Source: Mycobacterium sp. 852002-51971_SCH5477799-a (GTDB lineage: Bacteria; Actinomycetota; Actinomycetes; Mycobacteriales; Mycobacteriaceae). From it: a stretch of DNA of 58,438 nucleotides. Under the pieces are notes generated by a model. It searched no databases. It saw nothing but the letters and a program-made list of their open reading frames with translations, and was not told the origin of the DNA. The translations under genes and the position numbers were made by a program. This document shows, in pieces, positions 35,515 through 43,475 of the stretch; within the stretch, counting starts at the first letter, position 1, and each line of letters opens with the position of its first letter. The stretch covers positions 1-58,438 of the forward strand of contig NZ_LZIF01000114.1 in the NCBI RefSeq assembly GCF_001667145.1. The letters are read 5' to 3'.

Positions 35515-36473
35515 CCGACATCAAGGAAGCGGTTGCGGAAATCACCGCCACCGTCGTCGCCGCACCGCGCGAGGCCCGGGATCCGGTGAACCAGCCGACG
35601 ATCAACAACTGGGTCGAGGCGATCGGCGACCGCAACCCGATCTACGTCGACGAGGCCGCCGCGAAGGTCGCCGGGCATCCCGGAATCGTGGCCCCGCCGG
35701 CCATGATTCAGGTGTGGACGATGTTCGGCCTGGGTGGCGAACGCCCGACCGACGACCCCATGGGCCCGATCATGCAGCTGTTCGACGAGGCCGGCTACAT
35801 CGGGGTGGTCGCCACCAACTGCGAGCAGACCTACCACCGGTACCTGCGTCCGGGAGAGCAGGTCACCGTCGCCTCCGAGATGCGCGACGTGGTGGGTCCC
35901 AAGCAGACGGGGCTCGGTGAGGGCTGGTTCATCAACCAGCACATCACCTGGCGGGTCGGTGACGAGGATGTCGCCGAGATGGCCTGGCGCATACTCAAAT
36001 TCAGGCCTCGCGAGGATTCCGGCCCGACCGCGTCGGTCCCGCAGGACCTGGATGCCGACGCCATGATGCGACCGGCGGTGTCACGCGACACCGCCTTCTT
36101 CTGGGAGGGCGTCAAGGCGCACGAACTGCGCATCCAGCGCCTCACCGATGGCACCCTGCAGCACCCGCCGGTGCCGGCGGTGTGGCAGGACAAAGCGGAG
36201 CCGATCGACTTCGCGGTGGCCAGCGGCCGCGGCACCGTGTTCAGCTACGTGGTCCACCACGCGCCTAAGGTGCCCGGTCGCACGCTGCCGTTCGTGATCG
36301 CACTGGTCGAACTGGAAGAGGGCGTCCGCATGCTCGGCGAGTTACGCAACGTCGATCATGCGGAGGTCAAGATCGGAATGCCGGTCCGCGCAACCTATAT
36401 CGACTTCCCGGCCGGTGAATCCGGCCCGGAGTGGAGCCTCTACGCCTGGGAGCCGGTGGGAGACGAAGCATGA
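35511..36473 (+). CDS. chsH2: Steroid enoyl-CoA hydratase subunit ChsH2 (hotdog plus DUF35)
   Basis: ChsH2 pairs with ChsH1 as a MaoC-type hydratase for the 3-carbon side-chain enoyl-CoA, and its C-terminal DUF35 domain binds the aldolase Ltp2. The 320-residue protein has an N-terminal hotdog part (EAIGDRNPIYVDEAAAKVAGHPGIVAPPAM near 36-65, cited in part) and a DUF35 OB part from about 195 (GTVFSYVVHHAP, PFVIALVELEEGVRMLGEL). It overlaps fadE29 and chsH1 by four bases each. Confidence 0.93.
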   Translation: MTDIKEAVAEITATVVAAPREARDPVNQPTINNWVEAIGDRNPIYVDEAAAKVAGHPGIVAPPAMIQVWTMFGLGGERPTDDPMGPIMQLFDEAGYIGVVATNCEQTYHRYLRPGEQVTVASEMRDVVGPKQTGLGEGWFINQHITWRVGDEDVAEMAWRILKFRPREDSGPTASVPQDLDADAMMRPAVSRDTAFFWEGVKAHELRIQRLTDGTLQHPPVPAVWQDKAEPIDFAVASGRGTVFSYVVHHAPKVPGRTLPFVIALVELEEGVRMLGELRNVDHAEVKIGMPVRATYIDFPAGESGPEWSLYAWEPVGDEA

Positions 36474-36871
36474 GCGCACCCGTTGTTGAAGTCGGCACGA
36501 CCCTGCCCGAACTAAAGCTGCACGGTTCGCCCACATTCATCATCTCAACGGCCCTGGCCACCAGGGACTTTCAGGATGTGCATCACGACCGGGACCTGGC
36601 TCAGGCGAAGGGGTCCAAGGACATCTTCGTCAACATCCTCACAGACACCGGACTGGTGCAGCGCTACGTCACCGACTGGGCGGGTCCGACGGCGCTGATC
36701 AAATCGATCGGGCTGCGGCTCGGTGTGCCGTGGTACGCCTACGACACCGTCACCTTCTCCGGTGAGGTGACCGCTGTCGACGACGGTCTGATCACGCTGA
36801 AGGTGTTCGGCCGCAACAGCCTTGGCGACCACGTCATCGCCAACGTGACGCTGACGATCGGGGGCGCATGA
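36470..36871 (+). CDS. chsH1: Steroid enoyl-CoA hydratase subunit ChsH1
   Basis: The 133-residue single-hotdog subunit has the hydratase signature ATRDFQDVHHDRDLAQAKG and TDTGLVQRYVTDWAGP. The start at ATG 36470 overlaps chsH2 by four bases; a start 39 bases upstream would intrude into chsH2. It ends overlapping ltp2 by four bases. Homologue of Rv3541c (129 residues). Confidence 0.93.
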   Translation: MSAPVVEVGTTLPELKLHGSPTFIISTALATRDFQDVHHDRDLAQAKGSKDIFVNILTDTGLVQRYVTDWAGPTALIKSIGLRLGVPWYAYDTVTFSGEVTAVDDGLITLKVFGRNSLGDHVIANVTLTIGGA

Positions 36872-38040
36872 TGTTGTCGGGCAAGGCCGCGATCGTCGGT
36901 ATCGGCGCCACGGACTTCTCCAAAAACTCCGGCCGCAGCGAGCTGCGGCTGGCCGCCGAGGCGGTCCTGGATGCGCTGGACGACGCCGGGCTGAGCCCGT
37001 CCGACGTCGACGGGCTGACCACCTTCACGATGGACACCAACAACGAGACCGCCGTCGCGCGTGCGGTCGGAATCGGTGACCTGAAGTTCTTCTCGCAGAT
37101 CGGGTACGGCGGCGGCGCCGCGTGCGCGACCGTGCAGCAGGCGGCGATGGCCGTTGCCACCGGGGTGGCCGATGTCGTCGTCGCGTACCGGGCGTTCAAC
37201 GAGCGGTCGGGCATGCGGTTCGGCCAGGTGCAGACCCGGTTGGTGGGAAACGCTGGGGTGCAGGCTGATTCGACGGCGGCGGACAATTCGTTCTCGTACC
37301 CGCACGGGCTGTCGACGCCGGCCGCGCAGGTGGCGATGATCGCTCAGCGCTACATGCATCTGTCCGGTGCGAGCAGTCGGGACTTCGGCGCGATTTCGGT
37401 GGCCGATCGCAAGCACGCGGCCAAGAACCCGAAGGCGTACTTCTACGAGAAGCCGATAACCATTGAGGATCATCAGAATTCGCGGTGGATCGCCGAGCCG
37501 CTGCGGCTGCTGGACTGCTGTCAGGAGACCGACGGAGCGGTCGCGATCGTAGTGACGTCGCCCGAGCGCGCGAAGGATCTCAAGCAGCGACCGGCGATCA
37601 TCGAGGCGGCGGCGCAGGGCTCCAGCCCCGACCAGTACACCATGGTCAGCTACTACCGGACCGAGCTCGGCCTGCCCGAGATGGGGGTCGTTGGCCAGCA
37701 ACTCTGGTCGCAGTCGGGCCTCCAGCCGACCGACATCCAGACCGCGGTGCTCTACGACCACTTCACCCCGTTCACGCTGATTCAGTTGGAGGAGTTGGGA
37801 TTCTGCGGCAAGGGGGAGGCGAAGGACTTCATCGCCGGCGGTGCGATCGAGGTCGGGGGGCGGCTGCCCATCAACACCCACGGTGGTCAGCTCGGTGAGG
37901 CCTACATCCATGGCATGAACGGCATCGCCGAGGGAGTGCGGCAATTGCGAGGCACCTCGGTGAACCCGGTGCCCGACGTCGAGCACGTACTCGTCACCGC
38001 AGGAACCGGCGTGCCGACCTCGGGGCTGATACTCGGCTAG
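36868..38040 (+). CDS. ltp2: Side-chain retro-aldolase Ltp2
   Basis: Ltp2, bound to the ChsH2 DUF35 domain, splits the hydroxylated side chain into androstenedione-type steroid and propionyl-CoA. The 390-residue thiolase-fold protein begins LSGKAAIVGIGATDFSKNSGRSE and has FSQIGYGGGAACATVQQAAMAV (split) and GGRLPINTHGGQLGEAYIHG. It lacks the usual thiolase triad, as expected for lipid-transfer-protein-like aldolases. Last gene of the cyp125 operon; repeats begin 45 bases after its stop. Confidence 0.93.
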   Translation: MMLSGKAAIVGIGATDFSKNSGRSELRLAAEAVLDALDDAGLSPSDVDGLTTFTMDTNNETAVARAVGIGDLKFFSQIGYGGGAACATVQQAAMAVATGVADVVVAYRAFNERSGMRFGQVQTRLVGNAGVQADSTAADNSFSYPHGLSTPAAQVAMIAQRYMHLSGASSRDFGAISVADRKHAAKNPKAYFYEKPITIEDHQNSRWIAEPLRLLDCCQETDGAVAIVVTSPERAKDLKQRPAIIEAAAQGSSPDQYTMVSYYRTELGLPEMGVVGQQLWSQSGLQPTDIQTAVLYDHFTPFTLIQLEELGFCGKGEAKDFIAGGAIEVGGRLPINTHGGQLGEAYIHGMNGIAEGVRQLRGTSVNPVPDVEHVLVTAGTGVPTSGLILG

Positions 38041-38085
38041 GGTTTCTGGGTTTCTGGCGCCGAGTCCGTCGGCTTCGCTCCTTGC

Positions 38086-38145
38086 GCGAATGTGCGGCGA
38101 GCCGCACATTCGCGTCTGAGTGTGCGGCGAGCCGCATACTCGGCG
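38086..38145 (+). repeat. Left ~60-base direct repeat made of two palindromes
   Basis: Two palindromes with TGTGCGGC-GA-GCCGCA cores are centred near 38099 and 38129, 30 bases apart. The first has 14-base perfect arms with outer edges at 38085-38114. This unit matches the unit at 39027-39086 at all but about nine of 60 positions and lies 51 bases before the DUF559-type gene. Confidence 0.85.
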
Positions 38146-38196
38146 ACTGTGGATAGCTGAACTGACGAGGTAGGCGGTCTCTGCGACGCTGCCGTT

Positions 38197-39042
38197 ATGC
38201 GGGAGCCATTCATCGGCAGCGAAGCCATAGCTGCGGGGGTTTTGACCAAGGCCCAACTGGCTACGCGATGCCGCCGACTATTTGCCGACGTCTATGCGGA
38301 CCGTCATGTCGTCGTCGATGTTGAGTTGCGGGCGAAGGCGGGGTGGCTGTGGACCCGCCGCCGAGGTGTCGTCGCGGGGTTTGCGGCAGCGGCACTGCAT
38401 GGCAGCCAATGGGCCAGCGACATCCAGGTTGTGGAGTTGATTCACGATAATCCGCGGAATCCACCCGGGATTCAAACACATCGAGACCGGATCGAGGAGG
38501 ACGAGATCGCGATGCTCACCGCCATGCCGGTTACTTCGCCCGCCAGGACGGCTCTGGACTTGGGCTGCTGGTACCCAACCACGACCGCCGTGGCAGCTAT
38601 CGACGCGCTTGCTCGCGCTACCAATGTCAAAGCGGCCGACGTCTATCTCCTGGCACGTAGGTATGCCGGACGCCGTGGGATCACGCGGGCGCGTCAAGCT
38701 ATAAACCTTTTCGATTCCGGTGCGCAATCACCGAAAGAATCCTGGCTACGTGTGGTCCTGATACAAGCTGGTTTGCCCAGGCCGCAAACACAGATCCCGG
38801 TGAACGACGAATTCGGCAGTGCCATTGCGTATTTGGACATGGGATGGGAGGACGTCAAAGTAGCGGTCGAGTATGACGGGGAGCAGCACCGCAGCGATCG
38901 ACACCAGTACACGTGGGATCTCCGCAGGTCAGAAATGCTGCAGCGGCGCGGGTGGCTCGTCGTCCGCGTGGTCGCGGGCGATCGGCCGGCCGAGGTCGTC
39001 AGTCGTGTTCGTGACGCGTTGGCCCGGCGGATGTGCGGCTAG
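38197..39042 (+). CDS. AbiEi/DUF559-type putative nuclease protein
   Basis: The 281-residue protein has an N-terminal winged-helix-like part (REPFIGSEAIAAGVLTKAQLATRCR…VYADRHV) similar to AbiEi antitoxin-like domains. Its C-terminal DUF559-like fold contains LDMGWEDVKVAVEYDGEQHRSD…RRSEMLQRRGW, with the Glu-Tyr-Asp-Gly…His arrangement of very-short-patch-repair-like nucleases. Its closest visible relative is the broken gene at 57441-58280. The final codons MCG and the TAG stop are made by the right palindrome, so the C-terminus depends on the repeat. It separates ltp2 and hsd4B, where M. tuberculosis has PPE63. Function unproven. Confidence 0.8.
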   Translation: MREPFIGSEAIAAGVLTKAQLATRCRRLFADVYADRHVVVDVELRAKAGWLWTRRRGVVAGFAAAALHGSQWASDIQVVELIHDNPRNPPGIQTHRDRIEEDEIAMLTAMPVTSPARTALDLGCWYPTTTAVAAIDALARATNVKAADVYLLARRYAGRRGITRARQAINLFDSGAQSPKESWLRVVLIQAGLPRPQTQIPVNDEFGSAIAYLDMGWEDVKVAVEYDGEQHRSDRHQYTWDLRRSEMLQRRGWLVVRVVAGDRPAEVVSRVRDALARRMCG

Positions 39043-39086
39043 CCGCACATCCGAAACCGAGTGTGCGGCTAGCCGCACACTCGGCG
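39027..39086 (+). repeat. Right ~60-base direct repeat made of two palindromes
   Basis: Two perfect 26-base palindromes (39028-39053 and 39058-39083) share the core TGTGCGGCTAGCCGCACA, with centres 30 bases apart, the same spacing as in the left copy. The stop codon of the DUF559-type gene is the TAG at the centre of the first palindrome. Confidence 0.88.
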
Positions 39087-39094
39087 CAAGGAGA

Positions 39095-39955
39095 CTACGC
39101 AGGCAGCAGTTCGACGCCGGACAGCACGACGGCGTTGTCGCGCGAGGGTGCGACAACGCTGGCCAGGAAGCGGCCGTTGTCCTTCCAGATGCCGACCTTG
39201 AGCGTTTCGCCGGGGAACGCCACCCCGGCGAAACGCGCGCCGTAGGCCGCCACCGCGCCGGCATCACCGTCGAGCAGCGCATCCGTGATCGCCTTGCAGG
39301 TCATGCCGTACGTGCACAGCCCGTGCAGAATGGGCTGGGAAAACCCTGCGGCAGCGGCGAATTCGGGGTCGGAGTGCAGCGGGTTGCGGTCGCCGCACAG
39401 CCGGTAGAGCAGCGCCTGTTGCGGCAGAATCGGCACGTCGATCTCGAGATCGGGAGCACGGTCCGGCGCGTCGTCCGATGTCGACGCACCACGCTCGCCG
39501 CCGAATCCGCCTTCGCCCCGGGCGAAGATGGACCGGCGCTGCGTCCACAGCAGCGTGCCATCGGGCGCGGTCACCGTCGTCTCGCTCCAGATCACCGCGG
39601 CCTTGCCCTTGTCCCAGATGTCGGTGAACCGGGTGACGGCCTTGGCCGAGCCGGACGGCGGCAGCGGAGCGGGCGCCTCGACGCGCTCGCTGGCGTGCAG
39701 CACCTTGCCCAACTCGATGTCGATGCCGGGGAACTTGACCGTCGGCGGTTTCGTGACGTGGAAGGTGGCGGCCACGTTGCCGAACGTCGGCAGCACCTGC
39801 GGGGTGTCGTCGATCAGGTAGCGCAGCTCGCGGGGGTCCATCGGATCGGCGCCCGCGCCCAGCCCGAGGTGATAGAGCTGAACATCGCTACTGGCCCAAG
39901 AGAATTCGATGGGATCCAACTCAGCATTCAGCGCGACTTCTACGTCGATTGGCAC
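39095..39955 (-). CDS. hsd4B: MaoC-type steroid enoyl-CoA hydratase Hsd4B
   Basis: The 286-residue double-hotdog enzyme corresponds to Rv3538, a 2-enoyl-CoA hydratase used in sterol side-chain beta-oxidation. The hydratase-2 motif is visible as LCGDRNPLHSDPEFAAAAGF, with catalytic Asp189 and His194, followed by PILHGLCTYG. It starts at GTG 39955, directly behind the kstD stop (39957), forming a kstD-hsd4B transcript. Confidence 0.92.
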   Translation of the reverse strand: MPIDVEVALNAELDPIEFSWASSDVQLYHLGLGAGADPMDPRELRYLIDDTPQVLPTFGNVAATFHVTKPPTVKFPGIDIELGKVLHASERVEAPAPLPPSGSAKAVTRFTDIWDKGKAAVIWSETTVTAPDGTLLWTQRRSIFARGEGGFGGERGASTSDDAPDRAPDLEIDVPILPQQALLYRLCGDRNPLHSDPEFAAAAGFSQPILHGLCTYGMTCKAITDALLDGDAGAVAAYGARFAGVAFPGETLKVGIWKDNGRFLASVVAPSRDNAVVLSGVELLPA

Positions 39956-39956
39956 T

Positions 39957-41639
39957 TCAGCACTCCTCCGCGATGTGCAACGCCGCCAAGTAACCGAACG
40001 TCATGGCCGGGCCGATGGTGCCTCCCGGACCGGGGTAGGTGTGGCCCATCACCGGCGCGCTGACATTACCTGCGGCGTAAAGACCTTCGATGACACTGCC
40101 GTCGTCGCGCAGCGCCCGGCCGTGGACATCCGTGCGGATGCCGCCCTTGGTGCCCAGGTCGCCGGGCACCATCTTGGCGGCGTAGTACGGCCCGTGGCTG
40201 ATCTCGCCGAGGTTGGGGTTCGGCTTGTTGGTCGGGTCGCCGTAGTACCTGTCGTAGGCGCTCTCGCCGCGCTGGTAGTCCTCGTCGACACCGGAGCGGG
40301 CGAAACCGTTGAAACGTTCGACGGTCGCGGTGAATTCACTCACCGGAAGACCGGCCTTCTGCGCCAGCTCCGCCAGGGTGTCGGCCTGGACGATGACCCC
40401 GGACTCCAGCCACTTGCGCGGAATGCGTTGTCCGGGCTGCAAACCCGCGAAGATGTAGCGGTCCCGGTACTGCTGGTCGAACACCAGCCACGCGGGAATG
40501 TTCTCGCCCGGACCGGGTCCCTGACCGTATTGGCCGCCATACATGTGATGGCAGGCTTCGACGTAGGGCATCGATTCGTTCATAAACCGCTTGCCCGACA
40601 TGTTGACGATGATCGACCCCGGCGAGTTGCGCTCGGACAACGCGAACCAGGGCGCCCCCACCAGCGGGACGGTCGGCCCCCACCACGCGTCCTCCATGAT
40701 GTCCAACGCGGCGCCGAGCTTTTCGCCCGCCAAGATTCCGTCGCCGGTGTTGGCCACCGCGCCGACGGTCCACTCGGTGGTGATCGGTGCGCGCTGATAT
40801 TTCACCCGCATCTGCTCGTTGTGCTCGAACCCACCCGACGCCAGGATCACACCGCGCCGAGCCCGGATGAGTTGGGGCTCATTGGATTCGGCATCGCCGG
40901 CGCCGCGCGCGTAGACGCCGCGCACGACACCGTCTTCGACGTAGAGGTCGGTGAGCGCGGTGTTGAGCACCACCGGCACCCCGGCCCGCTGCAATCCGAT
41001 GCGCAGCGGCCCGATCAACGCCCGGCCCATGCCGACGAGGTTCTTGCCGGTCGCCTTGGCCCACATGGTGCGCGCCCCGACCTTCAGGCTGCGCAGCACG
41101 CCGCGCGGGTGCCGTTTGAGTTGGTTCAGCCGCACGTAATCCTGTTGCATCACCACGACGTTCAGCGGGACCTTGCCGTACGCCGGCTCCAGGCCGGATT
41201 CGTCGGCGCCGAGCTTGCGGGCGTTGAACGGCTTCGGCTCGATCGATCGGCCCTCGGCGCGGCCGCCCGGCGACTCGGGGTAGTAGTCGGAGTACCGCGG
41301 CACCCAGCACATCTTCAGCGGGGTGTTCTTGAGGACGAACGACAGCATCTCGGGTCCGCGCTCGAGGTAGGTGTCGATGCGTTCGGGTTCGACGACGTCG
41401 CCGACGATCCCGTGTAGATAAGTGCGGGCGGCCTCGGCGGTATCGCGGACGCCGTCACGCTTGAGCACTTCGTTATTTGGGATCCAAACGCCGCCGCCCG
41501 AGCGCGCGGTGGAGCCGCCGAAGTGAGGGGCCTTCTCGATGACTATGGTGGAAAGACCCCGGTGAGCGGCGGTAAGGGCGGCCACCATGCCGGCTCCGCC
41601 GCTTCCGACCACGACGACGTCGTACTCCTGCGCTGACAT
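39957..41639 (-). CDS. kstD: 3-ketosteroid delta1-dehydrogenase KstD
   Basis: KstD introduces the C1-C2 double bond in the steroid A ring; with KshAB this opens ring B. The 560-residue flavoprotein has the FAD motif VVVVGSGGAGMVAAL (8-22), SGGGVWIPNN, and the C-terminal APVMGHTYPGPGGTIGPAMT that completes the FAD/substrate site. ATG 41639 is preferred over GTG 41648 because the latter lies within the KstR box and the homologue starts at the same place as this ATG. Confidence 0.95.
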   Translation of the reverse strand: MSAQEYDVVVVGSGGAGMVAALTAAHRGLSTIVIEKAPHFGGSTARSGGGVWIPNNEVLKRDGVRDTAEAARTYLHGIVGDVVEPERIDTYLERGPEMLSFVLKNTPLKMCWVPRYSDYYPESPGGRAEGRSIEPKPFNARKLGADESGLEPAYGKVPLNVVVMQQDYVRLNQLKRHPRGVLRSLKVGARTMWAKATGKNLVGMGRALIGPLRIGLQRAGVPVVLNTALTDLYVEDGVVRGVYARGAGDAESNEPQLIRARRGVILASGGFEHNEQMRVKYQRAPITTEWTVGAVANTGDGILAGEKLGAALDIMEDAWWGPTVPLVGAPWFALSERNSPGSIIVNMSGKRFMNESMPYVEACHHMYGGQYGQGPGPGENIPAWLVFDQQYRDRYIFAGLQPGQRIPRKWLESGVIVQADTLAELAQKAGLPVSEFTATVERFNGFARSGVDEDYQRGESAYDRYYGDPTNKPNPNLGEISHGPYYAAKMVPGDLGTKGGIRTDVHGRALRDDGSVIEGLYAAGNVSAPVMGHTYPGPGGTIGPAMTFGYLAALHIAEEC

Positions 41640-41640
41640 G

Positions 41641-41654
41641 TAGAACACGTTATA
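41641..41654. promoter_or_regulatory. KstR box between kstD and hsaE
   Basis: TAGAACACGTTATA fits the KstR consensus and begins directly next to the kstD start codon, 57 bases from hsaE. It probably covers the kstD transcription start. Confidence 0.88.
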
Positions 41655-41710
41655 GAATTGCCCGGGGCGGCCGCTACTGGCCCGGTCGACCGTACGAGGA
41701 GACGTGGAAG

Positions 41711-42496
41711 ATGCTCAGTGTTGCCGAGCGCGACGAGCTGGCCGCCGACCTGGCGCAAGCCGAGCGGAGCGGCGAGCCGATCACCCCGCTGACGGCCGCC
41801 TATCCGGACATCGACGTGGTCGACGCCTATGAAATTCAGCTGATCAACATCCGTCAGCGGGTCGCCGAGGGCGCCCGCGTGCTTGGGCACAAGGTCGGTC
41901 TGTCCAGCAAGGCGATGCAGCAGATGATGGGCGTCGACGAGCCGGACTACGGCCATCTGCTCGACGAGATGCAGTTGTTCGAGGACACCCCGGTCAAGAC
42001 GAACCGCTACCTGTACCCACGGGTGGAGGTCGAGGTCGGGTTCATCCTGTCCGCAGACCTGCCGGGCGCCGGGTGCACCGAGGACGACGTGCTGGCCGCC
42101 ACCGAAGCCCTGGTGCCGTCGATCGAGTTGATCGACACGCGGATCACCGACTGGAAGATCGGCCTGTGCGACACCATCGCCGACAACGCCTCGTCGGCGG
42201 GTTACGTGCTGGGTCAGGCCCGCGTGTCGCCCGCCGGCCTTGACGTCACAACGATCGACGCGGTGCTGACCCGCAACGGCGAGGTGATCGCCGAGGGTCG
42301 CAGCGACGCCGTGTTGGGAAATCCGGTGACAGCCGTGGCGTGGCTGGCGCGCAAGGTGGAGAGCTTCGGCGTCCGGTTGCGCAAGGGTGATGTGGTGCTG
42401 CCCGGGTCGTGCACCCGGGCGATCGACGTACACCCGGGTGACGACTTCGTCGCCGATTTCGCGGACCTCGGTTCAGTCCGCTTGTCGTTCGAATAG
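41711..42496 (+). CDS. hsaE: 2-hydroxypenta/hexadienoate hydratase HsaE
   Basis: HsaE hydrates 2-hydroxyhexa-2,4-dienoate released by HsaD. The 261-residue protein has GARVLGHKVGLSSKAMQQMMGVDEPDYGHL (split at GHKVGLSSKAMQ) and the metal/acidic segment YPRVEVEVGFIL. GAGGAG lies before the ATG. It equals Rv3536c in length and leads hsaE-hsaG-hsaF. Confidence 0.94.
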   Translation: MLSVAERDELAADLAQAERSGEPITPLTAAYPDIDVVDAYEIQLINIRQRVAEGARVLGHKVGLSSKAMQQMMGVDEPDYGHLLDEMQLFEDTPVKTNRYLYPRVEVEVGFILSADLPGAGCTEDDVLAATEALVPSIELIDTRITDWKIGLCDTIADNASSAGYVLGQARVSPAGLDVTTIDAVLTRNGEVIAEGRSDAVLGNPVTAVAWLARKVESFGVRLRKGDVVLPGSCTRAIDVHPGDDFVADFADLGSVRLSFE

Positions 42497-42542
42497 GCTC
42501 AATTAAATCGTCTAACTTAAATCTCAAAGCTCGAGGAGCATC

Positions 42543-43475
42543 ATGCCGACTAAGGCGACTGTGGCCATTGTCGGGTCGGGGAACATCAGCACTGACCTGC
42601 TCTACAAGCTGCTGCGATCGGACTGGCTGGAACCCCGCTGGATGGTCGGTATCGACCCGGAGAGCGAGGGCTTGGCCCGGGCCCGCAAGCTGGGTTTGGA
42701 GACCACCCACGAGGGTGTGGACTGGTTGTTGGCGCAGCCGGAGAAGCCCGACCTGGTGTTCGAGGCGACCAGCGCCTACGTGCACCGCGACGCCGCCCCC
42801 AAGTACGAGGCGGCCGGGATCCGCGCCATCGATCTGACGCCCGCCGCGGTGGGCCCCGCGGTGATCCCGCCGGCCAATCTGCGCCAGCACCTGGACGCAC
42901 CGAACGTCAACATGATCACCTGCGGCGGGCAGGCGACCATCCCGATCGTCTACGCCGTGTCGCGTGCCGTCGCCGACACCGGCGGGGTGCCCTACGCCGA
43001 GATCGTCGCCTCGGTCGCCTCACTGTCGGCCGGTCCCGGCACCCGCGCCAACATCGACGAATTCACCAAGACCACCAGCAGGGGCGTGGAGACCATCGGC
43101 GGCGCCCGGCGCGGCAAGGCGATCATCATCCTGAACCCGGCCGATCCGCCGATGATCATGCGCGACACCATCTTCTGCGCCATCCCGGAGGATGCCGACC
43201 GAGACGCCATCGCCAAGTCGATTCAAGACGTGGTGGCCGAGGTGCAGACCTACGTGCCGGGTTACCGGCTGCTCAACGAGCCTCAATTCGACGACCCGTC
43301 GATCAACTCCGGCGGCCAGGCGCTGGTCACCACGTTCGTCGAAGTGGAGGGTGCGGGCGACTATCTGCCGCCTTACGCTGGAAATCTCGACATCATGACC
43401 GCCGCGGCCACGAAGGTCGGCGAGGAGATCGCCAAGGAGTCCTTGAGCGCGACGGCCGGAGGAGCGCAATCATGA
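42543..43475 (+). CDS. hsaG: Acylating aldehyde dehydrogenase HsaG
   Basis: HsaG converts the aldehyde made by HsaF (propanal) to propionyl-CoA with NAD and CoA. The 310-residue protein has GSGNISTDLLYKLLRS (11-26) and catalytic Cys127 in MITCGGQAT. It forms a channelling complex with HsaF, whose ATG overlaps its end by four bases. GAGGAGC precedes the ATG. Confidence 0.94.
   Translation: MPTKATVAIVGSGNISTDLLYKLLRSDWLEPRWMVGIDPESEGLARARKLGLETTHEGVDWLLAQPEKPDLVFEATSAYVHRDAAPKYEAAGIRAIDLTPAAVGPAVIPPANLRQHLDAPNVNMITCGGQATIPIVYAVSRAVADTGGVPYAEIVASVASLSAGPGTRANIDEFTKTTSRGVETIGGARRGKAIIILNPADPPMIMRDTIFCAIPEDADRDAIAKSIQDVVAEVQTYVPGYRLLNEPQFDDPSINSGGQALVTTFVEVEGAGDYLPPYAGNLDIMTAAATKVGEEIAKESLSATAGGAQS

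Noticed and set aside
38085..39083. CRISPR array interpretation of the palindromic repeats
   Set aside because: There are only two pairs, they flank a gene, and there are no regularly spaced unique spacers.
41640..41648. Earlier GTG start for kstD at 41648
   Set aside because: The codon lies within the KstR box, and the homologous protein begins at the position of ATG 41639.
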